A stretch of DNA of 56,293 nucleotides from Gammaproteobacteria bacterium (GCA_021323735.1 JAJPKM010000049.1:1-56293); one strand, 5' to 3'; shown: positions 43,591 through 52,880, counted from the stretch's first letter. Numbers and translations: made by a program. The notes: a model not told the origin generated them from the letters alone.

Positions 43591-44663
43591 AGTGCCCCCT
43601 TGGTGCTCGGCAGCTCAGCACCTTCCAGGCGAATGGCCTGCCGCAGACTGCGCCCCACGGCCTTGAAGCAGGACTCGATCATGTGGTGCGAGTTCTCGCC
43701 GCGCACACTGATATGCAGGGCGGCACCCAAAGACTCGCTCAAGGATCTGAAAAAGTGCGGCACCAGTTCCGTGGGCAGTTCACCGACGCGCTCGCGGCCG
43801 AACTTCCCCTCCCAGACGAAGAAGGGCCTGCCGCTCAGGTCGAGCGCCACCTGGGCCTCCGCTTCGTCCATGGCCAATAAAAATCCGTAGCGTGCGATGC
43901 CGCGCTTGTCGCCCAGCGCCTCGCGCAGCGCGGCGCCCAGGGCCAGCGCGCAATCCTCGACCGTGTGATGTTCGTCGATGCGCAAGTCGCCCGTGCATTG
44001 GAGTGTCAAGGCGAAGCCGCCGTGCCTGGCGATCTGCTCCAGCATATGGTCGAAGAAACCGAGACCGGTGGCAATGCTGCTTGGGGCCTCGCGCGACAGA
44101 TCGACCTCGACCGCAATGTCGGTTTCCTTCGTCTTGCGGCGGAGGCTGGCGCGGCGCGTATGGCCGATGATGCGTGCGACGATGGCCGGCCAGGATTCGG
44201 CGGGATCGCCGCTTAAGCGGATGCGCAAGCCCTGAACGCCGAGGTTCGCGGCAAACTCCAGATCCGTGTCGCGATCGCCGATCATGAAGCTGTGCTGTCT
44301 GTCGATGTGGTTCGCGGCCAGGAAGTCGGCGATCATGCCCAGCTTCGGTTTGCGGCAGGCACAGTCCTCATGCTTGAAGTGCGGGCAGATACAGATGGCC
44401 TCGAACTCGATGCCCTGGGAGGCGAACAAATCCAGAATGAACCGATGCGCCAGCTCGAACGATTCGCGCGGGAAGCGCGGCGTCCCCAGGCCATCTTGAT
44501 TGGTGACCAGCACGAAGGCGAAGCCGGCACGCTGCAATTCCAACAGCGCCGGTACGACCCCGGGCATGAGACGGATTTTCGCCAGACTGTCGACCTGCTC
44601 GTCCGATACCTCCTCGTTCAAGGTGCCGTCGCGATCCAGGAAGAGAATGCGCCGGCCGTTCAT
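43587..44663 (-). CDS. hisB: Histidinol-phosphatase / imidazoleglycerol-phosphate dehydratase
   Basis: The 358-aa bifunctional enzyme catalyses steps six and eight. The HAD-type phosphatase half has LFLDRDGTLNEE, VTNQDGLG, a Cys/His zinc cluster (CPHFKHEDCACRKP) and MIGDRDTDLEFA. The dehydratase half has GFFDHMLEQIARHGGF, DEHHTVEDCALALG, and the late SGENSHHMIE-like manganese-site segment (RGENSHHMIES). ATG 44663 overlaps the hisC stop by ATGA; the longer frame upstream is only hisC shadow. Confidence 0.96.
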   Translation of the reverse strand: MNGRRILFLDRDGTLNEEVSDEQVDSLAKIRLMPGVVPALLELQRAGFAFVLVTNQDGLGTPRFPRESFELAHRFILDLFASQGIEFEAICICPHFKHEDCACRKPKLGMIADFLAANHIDRQHSFMIGDRDTDLEFAANLGVQGLRIRLSGDPAESWPAIVARIIGHTRRASLRRKTKETDIAVEVDLSREAPSSIATGLGFFDHMLEQIARHGGFALTLQCTGDLRIDEHHTVEDCALALGAALREALGDKRGIARYGFLLAMDEAEAQVALDLSGRPFFVWEGKFGRERVGELPTELVPHFFRSLSESLGAALHISVRGENSHHMIESCFKAVGRSLRQAIRLEGAELPSTKGAL

Positions 44664-45721
44664 GCTGGACCGACGCAGCGCAACAGCGCATCGTTCTCGG
44701 CGCGCGTGCCCACCGAGACTCGCAGGGAGCGGGGCAGGGCGGGATGGGCGCGCAAGTCGCGAACGATCAGGCCGCCGGCCATGCTGGCGCTCATGAAGCG
44801 GTCCGCATCGCGGCAATCGATCATCAAGAAATTGGTATCGCTGGCCCAAACCTTATCCACCAGTGGCGATGCGGCCAGCCCCTGGCGCAGGTACTCCTTC
44901 TCCACCAACAGTGCATCGACGCGGTTTTGAGAGGCGGCAATTTCGCCGGGCTCCAAGGCACGCAGCGCGGCCTCGACCGTCGGCTGCGCGAGCGCGTAGG
45001 GCGGAATGACGCGCTTCGCCAATCGAATCAATTCCTCGGAGGCTAAGAGAGCACCGATGCGCGCGCCGGCCAGAGCGTGCGCCTTGGATAGCGAGCGCAA
45101 GATGGCCAGTGTTTCGAACCGCCCGAGCCATCGCGCGACGCTGGCCGCGCGGGACCATTCGATATAGGCCTCGTCGATGACCACGATGGCCCTCCCGTCC
45201 AGCGCCGTGCAAATCTGCTCGAGCGCGGCCAATCCTACGAGATTGCCGGTGGGGTTGTTCGGCGAGCACAAGTACACCAGCTTTACATGGGGCCGCCACG
45301 CCGCCAGAAGTTCGGCTGCGTCCACTTGCCAACCCTGGGTCGAGCGCAGGGGCAGTTCAATGACCTCGGCCCCTTGGACACGGGCCGCGACTTGATACAT
45401 GCCGAAGGTCGGGACGCACTGGATGATTGCGTCGCTGCCGGCGCGCAAATAAATTCTCGACAGGACGTCGATCGCTTCATCGGCACCGCGCGTCCCGAGC
45501 ACTTGATCGGTGTGTACACCGTAGAGTGTCGCCAGGCGGCTGATGAGAGCTCGCGGCTGAGGTTCGGGGTAGCGATTTAGGCCTGCGACGGTACTGTCGC
45601 CGCTGGGGCGCCACGGCGCCTCATTCGCGTGCAGCCGGGTGAGCGAGGGCAGCCAAGCGGCGTGGGCATAGGGCTTCAGTGTCACGATTTCCGGGCGCGC
45701 CAAAGAGATTACCGCGCTCAC
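44660..45721 (-). CDS. hisC: Histidinol-phosphate aminotransferase
   Basis: The 353-aa class-II PLP aminotransferase makes histidinol phosphate. LHANEAPW, LGTRGADEAIDVLSR, CSPNNPTGNLV, VVIDEAYIEWS and the PLP lysine in RSLSKAHALAGARIG are present. The start is the GTG at 45721 that overlaps the hisD stop (GTGA). A longer open frame upstream lies inside hisD and should not be used. Confidence 0.95.
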   Translation of the reverse strand: MSAVISLARPEIVTLKPYAHAAWLPSLTRLHANEAPWRPSGDSTVAGLNRYPEPQPRALISRLATLYGVHTDQVLGTRGADEAIDVLSRIYLRAGSDAIIQCVPTFGMYQVAARVQGAEVIELPLRSTQGWQVDAAELLAAWRPHVKLVYLCSPNNPTGNLVGLAALEQICTALDGRAIVVIDEAYIEWSRAASVARWLGRFETLAILRSLSKAHALAGARIGALLASEELIRLAKRVIPPYALAQPTVEAALRALEPGEIAASQNRVDALLVEKEYLRQGLAASPLVDKVWASDTNFLMIDCRDADRFMSASMAGGLIVRDLRAHPALPRSLRVSVGTRAENDALLRCVGPA

Positions 45722-47016
45722 GACAATGCCTCCAGGCGAATGCTTACCGCCGCGGCATGGCCATCCAAGCCTTCGAGATCCGCCAACACCTGTGCGGTCG
45801 GCCCCAGACCTTGAAGGCCAGCCGGTGTGAGTTCCTGAATCGTGATGCGCTTCTGGAAGTCCTCCAGCGACAAGCCGCCGTGCGACCGGGCGTAACCGTA
45901 GGTCGGCAGCGTGTGGTTGGGTCCGCTGCAATAATCTCCCATCGATTCCGGCGACCATATCCCCAGGAACACGGCGCCCGCTGCCGTGACCTTCGGCAGC
46001 CAGGAACGCGGCTCGCTCACCTGCAGCAGAAGATGTTCCGGGGCATATGAATTGGCGATGTCGAATGCCGTCTGCAGCGCGTCGACCACGATGATTCGCA
46101 TCGACTGAAGCGACTGTGCCAAGATCCGCGCGCGAAACAGCCTGCTGCTTTGGCGCTGCACCTCGCGCATCACCGCTGCCGCCAGCCCCGCGTCCGAGGT
46201 CAGCAGGATGGCCTGCGCTTCGGGACTGTGCTCCGCCTGCGCCAGCAGATCCGCCGCGATGAAATCGGCGCGCGCGCCGCCATCGGCGATGATCATCACC
46301 TCAGTGACGCCGGCCGGAAGGTCGATGGCGGCGCCGTCCGCGTCCTGCGCCACCAGCATCTTGGCCGCGGTCACATAGGCATTGCCCGGTCCGAAAATCT
46401 TGTCGCACTTGGGAATGGTGGCGGTGCCGTAGGCCATGGCGGCAATGGCCTGAGGGCCGCCGATCTTGAAGACCGTGTCGACACCTGCTTTGCGTGCCGC
46501 GACCAGAACGGCCGGGTCGGCGGTTCCCCGGCGGGTTGGCGCCGTGCACAGGATGCGCACCGGGCATGCGGCAATGCGCGCCGGAACCGCCAGCATGATG
46601 GCCGTGGACGGCAACGGTGCCGAGCCGGCCGGCACGTACAGACCCACGGCGCCGATAGGCACGCTGAGCCGCTCGCAGAGCACGCCGGGTGCGGTTTCCA
46701 CGCGCAGCGGCGCCGGCATTTGCGCCGCATGGAATCGATGTACCGTGGATACCGCGCGCTCGATGGCGGCATGCTGTTCGGCATTCAATTCGTGCTCTGC
46801 ATCCGCGAACTCTTCCGGCATCACCTGCAGCTCATCCAGTCGTACGGCATCGAATTGTTCGGTGAGCGCGAATAACGCCGCGTCGCCTTCGGTGCGCACC
46901 CGCTCGATGATGTCCTGCGCGGTCGCGGCAACGCGCGTGGCATCGCGCTGTGCAGGCCGCTTGAGCGCATCGCGGCGCTGCATCGCAGAGAGGGCATTCC
47001 AGTCGAGGATTCTCAT
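45718..47016 (-). CDS. hisD: Histidinol dehydrogenase
   Basis: The 432-aa zinc enzyme catalyses the last two oxidations to histidine. Seen: GLYVPAGSAPLPSTAIMLAVPA, KIGGPQAIAAMAYGT, FGPGNAYVTAAK, DLPAGVTEVMIIAD, DLLAQAEHSPEAQA, and the late SPESMGDYCSGPNHTLPT with zinc/catalytic His. It starts 15 bp after hisG. Confidence 0.96.
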   Translation of the reverse strand: MRILDWNALSAMQRRDALKRPAQRDATRVAATAQDIIERVRTEGDAALFALTEQFDAVRLDELQVMPEEFADAEHELNAEQHAAIERAVSTVHRFHAAQMPAPLRVETAPGVLCERLSVPIGAVGLYVPAGSAPLPSTAIMLAVPARIAACPVRILCTAPTRRGTADPAVLVAARKAGVDTVFKIGGPQAIAAMAYGTATIPKCDKIFGPGNAYVTAAKMLVAQDADGAAIDLPAGVTEVMIIADGGARADFIAADLLAQAEHSPEAQAILLTSDAGLAAAVMREVQRQSSRLFRARILAQSLQSMRIIVVDALQTAFDIANSYAPEHLLLQVSEPRSWLPKVTAAGAVFLGIWSPESMGDYCSGPNHTLPTYGYARSHGGLSLEDFQKRITIQELTPAGLQGLGPTAQVLADLEGLDGHAAAVSIRLEALS

Positions 47017-47031
47017 TGCACGCGCTGCAGC

Positions 47032-47919
47032 CTATGCCAGCATCTTCTCGACCGGCAGAACCAGCACTGAGGTGGCCCCCGCACCTTTCAAGTCCTCGAG
47101 CGTCTCCCAAAAGACATTTTCACGGCACACGGCGTGCACCGCCACGCGATCCCCGCGGCCCTCCAGCGGAATGACGGTCGGGGCCTCTGAGCCGGGCAAC
47201 AGTTTCGCGATCGCGGCCAGCGCGGAGCGGGGCGCGTGCAGCATGATGTACTTGCTGCCCTTGACCTGTTCGACGCCGTCGATGCGCATCAGCAGGCGCC
47301 GCGTCCACTCCTGCTTCTGCAGCGGAATGGGCATCGGCGTGCGGATCAGCGCCGCCTGGCTTTCGAGCACCGTATGCGCATGGCGCAGATGATTGGCGGC
47401 GAGCGTGGAGCCGGTCGAGACTAAGTCGCAGATCAAGTCCGCGCGCCCGAGACGCGGTGCTATTTCAACGGAACCGGAGAGCACGACGACCTCGGCGGCG
47501 ATGCCGTTCTCTTCCAGGAAGCGGGACAGGACATTCGGGTAGGTGGTGGCGATGCGTCGGCCCTGCAGTGATCGGGCGTCCTCGTAGGCAAAGCCGTCGG
47601 GTACGGCAATGCACAGTCTGCAGCGGCCAAAGTCCAGGAGCTGCACGGTCTCGAACAGCGGTCCAACATCACGGGCCTGGAAGGCCAGCCGCTTCTCCTC
47701 GATCACGTTCAAGCCGACCAATCCTAGGTCGCACACATCTTCTTGCACCAAGTCGGGAATGTCGTCGTCGCGAACGAACAGTACGTCGAGCGGCATATTC
47801 TCGCCGTAGCACATGAGCTGATCCTTGCCGCGGCTGTACTTCAGGCCGCAGCGTGACAGCAGATCGAGCGAACTGTCGGTAAGGCGGCCGCTCTTTTGCA
47901 CGGCGATCTTGAGGCGCAT
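47032..47919 (-). CDS. hisG: ATP phosphoribosyltransferase (long form)
   Basis: From ATG 47919 the 295-aa enzyme matches the E. coli-type long HisG, first and feedback-regulated step of the pathway. MRLKIAVQKSGRLTDSS, VRDDDIPDLVQEDVCDLGLVG, RIATTYPNVLSRFL and DLVSTGSTLAANHLR are characteristic, and the C-terminal ACT-like histidine-binding domain (from ~220) is present. An ATG at 47949 would add ten residues and overlap the YerC/TrpR-like gene by 8 bp. Confidence 0.95.
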   Translation of the reverse strand: MRLKIAVQKSGRLTDSSLDLLSRCGLKYSRGKDQLMCYGENMPLDVLFVRDDDIPDLVQEDVCDLGLVGLNVIEEKRLAFQARDVGPLFETVQLLDFGRCRLCIAVPDGFAYEDARSLQGRRIATTYPNVLSRFLEENGIAAEVVVLSGSVEIAPRLGRADLICDLVSTGSTLAANHLRHAHTVLESQAALIRTPMPIPLQKQEWTRRLLMRIDGVEQVKGSKYIMLHAPRSALAAIAKLLPGSEAPTVIPLEGRGDRVAVHAVCRENVFWETLEDLKGAGATSVLVLPVEKMLA

Positions 47920-47941
47920 GGGATCGCCGGCGCCTTGAAAC

Positions 47942-48253
47942 TCACGCATGGAGCTTCAGCCGTTCTGTCACCGCCCGATAGCCGCCGTTCCCGGACACAA
48001 GATAGCGCGCGACGCGGCCGATGGTGGTGACGCTGACGCCGGTTTGCCTGTGGATTTCCCGATATGGCAGCCCGCGCTCCAGCAGCTCGACCACCGCCCA
48101 TCGGTCTGCCATGGCCTGCAGCTCCGCGGGTGTGCACAGATCGCGGAAGAAGCTGCGGCACTCCTCGAGCGAGCGTAGGGCTAGGATCGCCGTACAGAGC
48201 GCGCGCTCATGCTGCTGCTCCTGCCGCAAGGTTACCGGCCGATTGGTCTTCAT
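47942..48253 (-). CDS. TrpR/YerC-like repressor heading the his operon
   Basis: The 103-aa protein (112 aa from a TTG at 48280) is of the TrpR-related YerC/YecD family. The helix-turn-helix is visible as LPYREIHRQTGVSVTTIGRVARYL (~62-85), preceded by CTPAELQAMADRWAVVELLE. As the first gene of the his operon, and given a tandem repeat upstream (48293-48324), it is the best candidate for a histidine-responsive regulator that controls itself and hisGDCBHAFIE. The ligand is not deducible from sequence. Confidence 0.85.
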   Translation of the reverse strand: MKTNRPVTLRQEQQHERALCTAILALRSLEECRSFFRDLCTPAELQAMADRWAVVELLERGLPYREIHRQTGVSVTTIGRVARYLVSGNGGYRAVTERLKLHA

Positions 48254-48292
48254 GGCGCCCGCATGTTCTCGATCGTTCAATCCACCACTGTG

Positions 48293-48324
48293 TTAATGCG
48301 TTAGTACATTAATGCATTAGTACA
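48293..48324. promoter_or_regulatory. Tandem 16-bp repeat, putative operator of the his operon
   Basis: TTAATGCGTTAGTACA (48293-48308) is followed at once by TTAATGCATTAGTACA (48309-48324), differing at one base. The AT-rich block stands out against the flanks and lies 13-40 bp before the yerC-like start candidates. The GTACTAA ends recall the TrpR-operator style (GTACTAG). Binding by the TrpR-like protein is inferred. Confidence 0.6.
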
Positions 48325-48365
48325 GGAAGATGCAAGTCGGATGACCGCGGATGCCGCCAAAATGC

Positions 48366-48394
48366 TTGACGCGCTATGCGCGGGTGCCTAAAAT
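48366..48394 (+). promoter_or_regulatory. Sigma70 promoter of metX-metB
   Basis: -35 TTGACG (48366-48371) and -10 TAAAAT (48389-48394) are separated by exactly 17 bp. Transcription would start near 48401, right at the first base of the riboswitch P1 helix, which supports both calls. Confidence 0.8.
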
Positions 48395-48400
48395 TCCCGG

Positions 48401-48529
48401 GCTTATCTAGACCGGCTGAGGGAAAGGCCCTTAGAAGCCGGGGCAACCACCGATTTGCGCGCTCGCGCCTTTCGGAACGGTGCCAACTCCTGCGGGTATG
48501 CGCAATAGGCGCGAATCCGGTAGATAGGC
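48401..48529 (+). ncRNA. SAM-I (S-box) riboswitch
   Basis: The conserved S-box segments occur in order: GCTTATCT-AGA (P1 5' strand), GGCTGAGGGAaaGGCCC, AGAAGCCggGGCAACC, then AACGGTGCcAActCCTGC and AGATAGGC (P1 3' strand, 48522-48529, 8 pairs with one G-U). It senses S-adenosylmethionine. The metX start is 89 bp further on, with AAGGAG at 48600-48605. A 6-bp hairpin (48539-48553) follows P1 without a U-run, so whether control is by termination or translation is open. Confidence 0.93.
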
Positions 48530-48617
48530 AGCCGATTGCGCAGGCGTCCTGCGACTTCAATGGGCTACGAGCCGACGCTCCAGGGGTTATGTCACCTTCA
48601 AGGAGTTTTACGCGGCC

Positions 48618-49619
48618 GTGGTCGAAAATGCGCTAAATCCGGTTGATCTCAATCCTGTCGACGAGACCTTGGGTCTCGAACCCTTCGATCTGCACTACGG
48701 AGATTCGTTTGCCGATCCGCGGATCAGCTTCCGCCTGGTCGGCAAAGAGTCGGGGCCGGTCGTAGCGGTTCTCGGCGGAATTTCCGCCCACCGCATGGTG
48801 ACGGGGCAGGGCGAGGGCTGGTGGCCGGAAATGGTGGGGCCTGGGCTTGGCGTCGACACGCGTCAATATCGCGTCCTAGGTATCGACTATCTCGGCGGAC
48901 GGGGCGGCAGTTCCACACCCAGCGCCGGCGGGCGCTTTCCACCCATCAGTTCATTCGATCAGGCCGCGGCCTTGAGCCGCATCGTTCGGCACCTGGGGCT
49001 GAAGTCTCTGCACGCCATCGTCGGCGCCTCTTATGGCGGCATGGTGGCACTGTGTTTTGCGCAGCGCTACGCCGCTTTGGTGAATCACATTGTGGTCTTG
49101 AGCGCCGCCGACAGAGGGCAGGTGCTCTCGACTGCGTGGCGTAGCGTGCAGCGTCAAATCGTGCGCGAAGCGATTGCCCGAGGCGACGGTGCGGCGGGAC
49201 TGAAATTGGCGCGCGCGCTCGCGATGGCCACGTACCGCAGTCCCGTCGAGTTCGCGCTCAGGTTCGGCGGAGCTCCCACCCGAACGGCGGATGGCTTCCG
49301 TTTCCCGATCGAAGACTACCTGTTCGCGCGCGGCGACGACTACGTGCAGCGCTACCGCGCCGAATCATTTCTGGTCTTGAGTGAATCGATCGACTTGCAC
49401 GCGATGGATGCGACGCAGGTGCATACGCCCGCCACGTTGATCGCCGTACGCGAGGATCAACTGGTGCCTTTCATCGACATGCAGGCGCTGTCGGCGCGTT
49501 TGGGCGGCCCGCGCCAGCTCATCGAGATCAATTCCATTTTCGGTCACGACGCCTTCCTGAAGGAAGCCGCCGCCCTGACCCCCATCATCAAGCACGCGCT
49601 GGCGGAGCATCGGACATGA
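48618..49619 (+). CDS. metX: Homoserine O-acyltransferase (MetX family)
   Basis: The 333-aa alpha/beta-hydrolase-fold enzyme activates homoserine for methionine synthesis. The nucleophile elbow GASYGGM, GIDYLGGRGGSS, the acid Asp in VREDQLVP and the His in FGHDAFL form the catalytic set. Xanthomonadales MetX proteins usually use succinyl-CoA, fitting the metB partner, but acyl specificity cannot be fixed here. The start is GTG 48618 with AAGGAG 12 bases upstream. It lies under the SAM-I riboswitch and shares ATGA with metB. Confidence 0.92.
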   Translation: MVENALNPVDLNPVDETLGLEPFDLHYGDSFADPRISFRLVGKESGPVVAVLGGISAHRMVTGQGEGWWPEMVGPGLGVDTRQYRVLGIDYLGGRGGSSTPSAGGRFPPISSFDQAAALSRIVRHLGLKSLHAIVGASYGGMVALCFAQRYAALVNHIVVLSAADRGQVLSTAWRSVQRQIVREAIARGDGAAGLKLARALAMATYRSPVEFALRFGGAPTRTADGFRFPIEDYLFARGDDYVQRYRAESFLVLSESIDLHAMDATQVHTPATLIAVREDQLVPFIDMQALSARLGGPRQLIEINSIFGHDAFLKEAAALTPIIKHALAEHRT

Positions 49620-50815
49620 CCCAAGCACCCAAACACATTGCGACACGATCGGTCCGAGCGGGGCTCGAGTCCGACGCGCATCATGGTTCGGTGGTGCCCC
49701 CGATTTATTTGTCGTCGAATTTCGCCTTCGAAAGTTATCGTCAGCCGCGTAAGTACGACTACACGCGTTCCGGCAACCCCACCCGCGATCAACTTGGGCT
49801 TGCCTTGGCGGATCTCGAAGGAGGCGCCGGGGCGATCGTGACATGCACCGGGCTGGCGGCCGTCACGCTGATCCTGTCGACCTTGCCGGCCGGCGCGCGT
49901 GTGCTCGCCCCGCACGATTGCTATGGCGGGACCTATCGCCTGCTCGCGGCGCTGCATGCCAAGGGAAACCTGACTGCAGATTTCGTCGATCAAAGCAATC
50001 CGGCCGAGCTGCGCGCGGCGCTGCAGAAGGCGCCGCAACTCGTATGGATCGAGACGCCCAGCAATCCGCTGCTGCGGGTGGTCGATATTCGTGCGCTCTG
50101 CGACGCGGCCCATGCGGCCGGTGCGCTGGCGGCCGTCGACAACACCTTCCTCTCGCCGGTGTGGCAGCAGCCTCTGGCGCTCGGCGCCGATTTCGTGATG
50201 CACTCGACGACCAAGTATCTCAACGGCCACAGCGATGTGGTGGGCGGGGCGGTGATCGCGGCGACCGCGGAGCTGCACCAGAATCTGGCATGGTGGGCCA
50301 ACGCCATCGGCGTCACGGGCGCTCCGTTCGACAGCTTCCTCACGCTGCGCGGCGTGCGCAGCCTGCATGCCAGGATGCGCGTTCACGGCGAGAACACGGC
50401 GCACATCGTGGAGTTCCTGGCGCACCATCCGGAAGTGCAGCGCGTGTACTATCCGGGACTCGAGAGCAATCCGGGTTACGCCATCGCCTGTCGGCAGCAA
50501 AGCGGCTTCGGTGCGATGGTAAGCTTCGAGCTGTCCGGCGGCGAACCGGCCGTTGGCGCGTTTCTCACCGGACTGCAGAGCTTTACGCTGGCCGAATCCT
50601 TGGGCGGCGTTGAAAGCCTCATCGCTCACCCGGCGAGCATGACGCACGCCGGTATGGAGGAATCGGCGCGATTGAGCGCAGGAATAGGCGCGGCACTGCT
50701 GCGGGTCTCGGTGGGCATCGAAGATCACACCGATTTGATCGCGGACTTGCGTGCGGGCTTGGAGCGCGCCGCCAAAGTGCAGCCATCGCTGCGTCTGAAG
50801 CGGCACGCGTCGTAA
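49616..50815 (+). CDS. metB: Cystathionine gamma-synthase / O-acylhomoserine (thiol)-lyase
   Basis: The 399-aa PLP enzyme joins O-acylhomoserine with cysteine (or sulfide). Landmarks: YDYTRSGNPTRDQL, CYGGTYRLL, WIETPSNPLLRVVDI, VDNTFLSPV, the PLP lysine in HSTTKYLNGHSD and SLGGVESLIAHPASMTHA. It is translationally coupled to metX and controlled by the same riboswitch. The annotation between MetB and MetZ activity is by similarity to the gamma-synthase branch. Confidence 0.93.
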   Translation: MTQAPKHIATRSVRAGLESDAHHGSVVPPIYLSSNFAFESYRQPRKYDYTRSGNPTRDQLGLALADLEGGAGAIVTCTGLAAVTLILSTLPAGARVLAPHDCYGGTYRLLAALHAKGNLTADFVDQSNPAELRAALQKAPQLVWIETPSNPLLRVVDIRALCDAAHAAGALAAVDNTFLSPVWQQPLALGADFVMHSTTKYLNGHSDVVGGAVIAATAELHQNLAWWANAIGVTGAPFDSFLTLRGVRSLHARMRVHGENTAHIVEFLAHHPEVQRVYYPGLESNPGYAIACRQQSGFGAMVSFELSGGEPAVGAFLTGLQSFTLAESLGGVESLIAHPASMTHAGMEESARLSAGIGAALLRVSVGIEDHTDLIADLRAGLERAAKVQPSLRLKRHAS

Positions 50816-50905
50816 TCGCTCTACCTGGCGCGGCCAGATGCCAAAGAATCGCCTATGATGCAAGGAGGCCCAACGCTCCAGTGGGCTGCGTGAGGAAGTG
50901 TTTTC

Positions 50906-52288
50906 ATGAATTCCGGTGACCCTGTGTCGATCCCCCTGTGGCTGTTGTACGAAGACGAGATCGAAGCCTGGTGCGCAGCGGAGCCGCCGTCGGTGCGCCA
51001 CTGGATCATGGAGCAGAATTTCAGAGGGGAAAAACACCGTGTCGTGCTGGTACCCGATGCCGGCGGCGGTCTGACGGCCGCCGTCGCAGGTCTCGGCAAG
51101 CGGCAGGGAGAGTTGTCGATGTGGCACGCGGCCGGCCTGGCGGAAAAGTTGCCTGCACGCCGCTTCCGTTTGGCGCAAGAATTTCGCGCATCGGATGCCA
51201 CTCAGCTGATGTTGGGATTTTCATACGGCGCGTATCGCTTCGATCGCTACCGCTCGACGAAGAACGAAACGGCGAGCCTGGATCCGCCGTCGAATGCCGA
51301 CATGGCCTATGTCGGGAATGCCGGCGAGGCGCTGCGCATGGCGCGCGATTGGATCAACACGCCGGCGGGCGATTTCGGTCCGGCGCAGCTGGCTGCTGCG
51401 GCGCGGCAGCTCGCCGAACGCCACGGTGCCGCCTGTACGGAGTGGGTGGGCGAGGAATTGCTGGCCGCAAACTTCCCGGCGATTCACGCCGTGGGGCGCG
51501 CCAGCAGCGAAGCCCCCAGGCTGATTGAGTTGCGGTGGACACCACCGGATGGCGCAAGCTTGCCGACGGTTACGTTGGTAGGGAAGGGCGTATGTTTCGA
51601 CAGCGGTGGCTTGGACATCAAGTCGAGTACCGGCATGGCCCTCATGAAAAAGGACATGGGCGGTTCGGCCGTTGCACTGTCGTTGACGCACATGCTGATG
51701 AACGCCAAGATTCGCGCACAGCTGCGGGTGCTGGTGCCGGCGGTCGAGAATGCCATCAGCGGCAACGCCTTCCGGCCCGGCGATGTGCTCAATACGCGCA
51801 AGGGGTTGACCGTCGAGGTGGGCAACACCGACGCCGAGGGTCGGCTGGTATTGTGCGACGCGCTGGCCTATGCCGATACCGAGCGGCCGGAGTTGATCGT
51901 CGACTTTGCCACCCTGACCGGGGCGGCACGGGTCGCCCTCGGACCCGAGCTTCCGGCGCTGTTTGGCAATGATGAGCGGGTGGTCCACGAATTGGCGCGG
52001 GTTGCCGCGGCCGAGCACGATCCGCTCTGGCCCATGCCGCTGTGGGCAGGGTACGAGGATGAACTCGCCAGCAAAATTGCCGACTTGAACAATGTGGCTT
52101 CGTCTGGGTTTGCAGGCGCGATTTTCGGCGCGCTCTTCTTGAAACGCTTCGTCACTGAATCACCCTGGGTGCACATCGATCTGTACGCCTGGAATTCCAA
52201 GGATCGCCCGGGCCGTGGCGTGGGAGCCGAGGCACAGGCAGTACGCGGCACGTACCGCTACTTGGTCGAACGCTACGGGATTGCATAG
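50906..52288 (+). CDS. M17 leucyl aminopeptidase family protein
   Basis: The 460-aa dizinc peptidase has the M17 catalytic domain: LVGKGVCFDSGGLDIKSS, MKKDMGGSAVAL, NTDAEGRLVLCDALAYA and TLTGAARVALGPELPALFGN. The N-terminal ~150 residues are a PepA-like amino domain. Several close relatives are annotated as leucyl aminopeptidase or PepB. It acts in the cytoplasm on N-terminal residues. It follows metB after 90 bp but has no obvious functional tie with it. Confidence 0.92.
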   Translation: MNSGDPVSIPLWLLYEDEIEAWCAAEPPSVRHWIMEQNFRGEKHRVVLVPDAGGGLTAAVAGLGKRQGELSMWHAAGLAEKLPARRFRLAQEFRASDATQLMLGFSYGAYRFDRYRSTKNETASLDPPSNADMAYVGNAGEALRMARDWINTPAGDFGPAQLAAAARQLAERHGAACTEWVGEELLAANFPAIHAVGRASSEAPRLIELRWTPPDGASLPTVTLVGKGVCFDSGGLDIKSSTGMALMKKDMGGSAVALSLTHMLMNAKIRAQLRVLVPAVENAISGNAFRPGDVLNTRKGLTVEVGNTDAEGRLVLCDALAYADTERPELIVDFATLTGAARVALGPELPALFGNDERVVHELARVAAAEHDPLWPMPLWAGYEDELASKIADLNNVASSGFAGAIFGALFLKRFVTESPWVHIDLYAWNSKDRPGRGVGAEAQAVRGTYRYLVERYGIA

Positions 52289-52880
52289 TTTGCCGGCGCC
52301 GATTTGCTGCATGGCGATTACCTTACTGTAGCGGAAGCACGCTGCGGGAAAACCTTCGGGACCGGGCCGTATCCTTTAAGATGATCGGTCAGTCGATCGT
52401 GCGGCCATGGAGTGATCCCACAATAAAGAGACAGCCACTTGGTGGTCTTGTGCGACAACCTCGCATGAGGGGTGCGGTTGCAATATTTACCGGCAAAAAG
52501 GCTGGGTTTCAAAGCAGGGCATGCGCGAAATGTTAAGTCCCACCAAGCAACTGCGGGCACAGGCTTGGGAAATGAGGTGGCGTCGATCACCGAAATCATG
52601 CGGCATGTGTCCGCGGCGGAACTTTAGCGGCGCCGCAAATCTTTGATCGCGCCCAAACCCTTGAGCACCGCCAAGCTTGACTGCAAAGACGGCAGGATGT
52701 CTGACGTTCGTTTCAGCCATTCTTGTCTTACAACGTGCTTGCAGTTCGGGCGGGATATGTGTCAGTCTTCTTTACTCGCCGAAGGGGACTTGTTGGCACG
52801 CTGTCCGGTTAAAGCGGCAGGTGCCGAGGCGCGCGCGAGATGCGCAAGATCAAGATTTAGGGGTAGGGTCGCACAGACTT
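52289..52880. other. 592-bp intergenic region before tonB
   Basis: No RNA gene, terminator or convincing gene is seen. The tonB frame is open back to 52677, but the added segment lacks family similarity. The region may hold the tonB promoter and decayed sequence. Confidence 0.4.

Noticed and set aside
49544-51178. 544-residue minus-strand frame opposite metB
   Set aside because: It is Arg/His/Gln-rich antisense of metX-metB and the peptidase gene, all clearly coding on the plus strand.
52677-52880. Upstream extension of tonB by 68 codons
   Set aside because: The added residues are unlike TonB N-termini and would place the membrane anchor in the middle. ATG 52881 gives the normal architecture.
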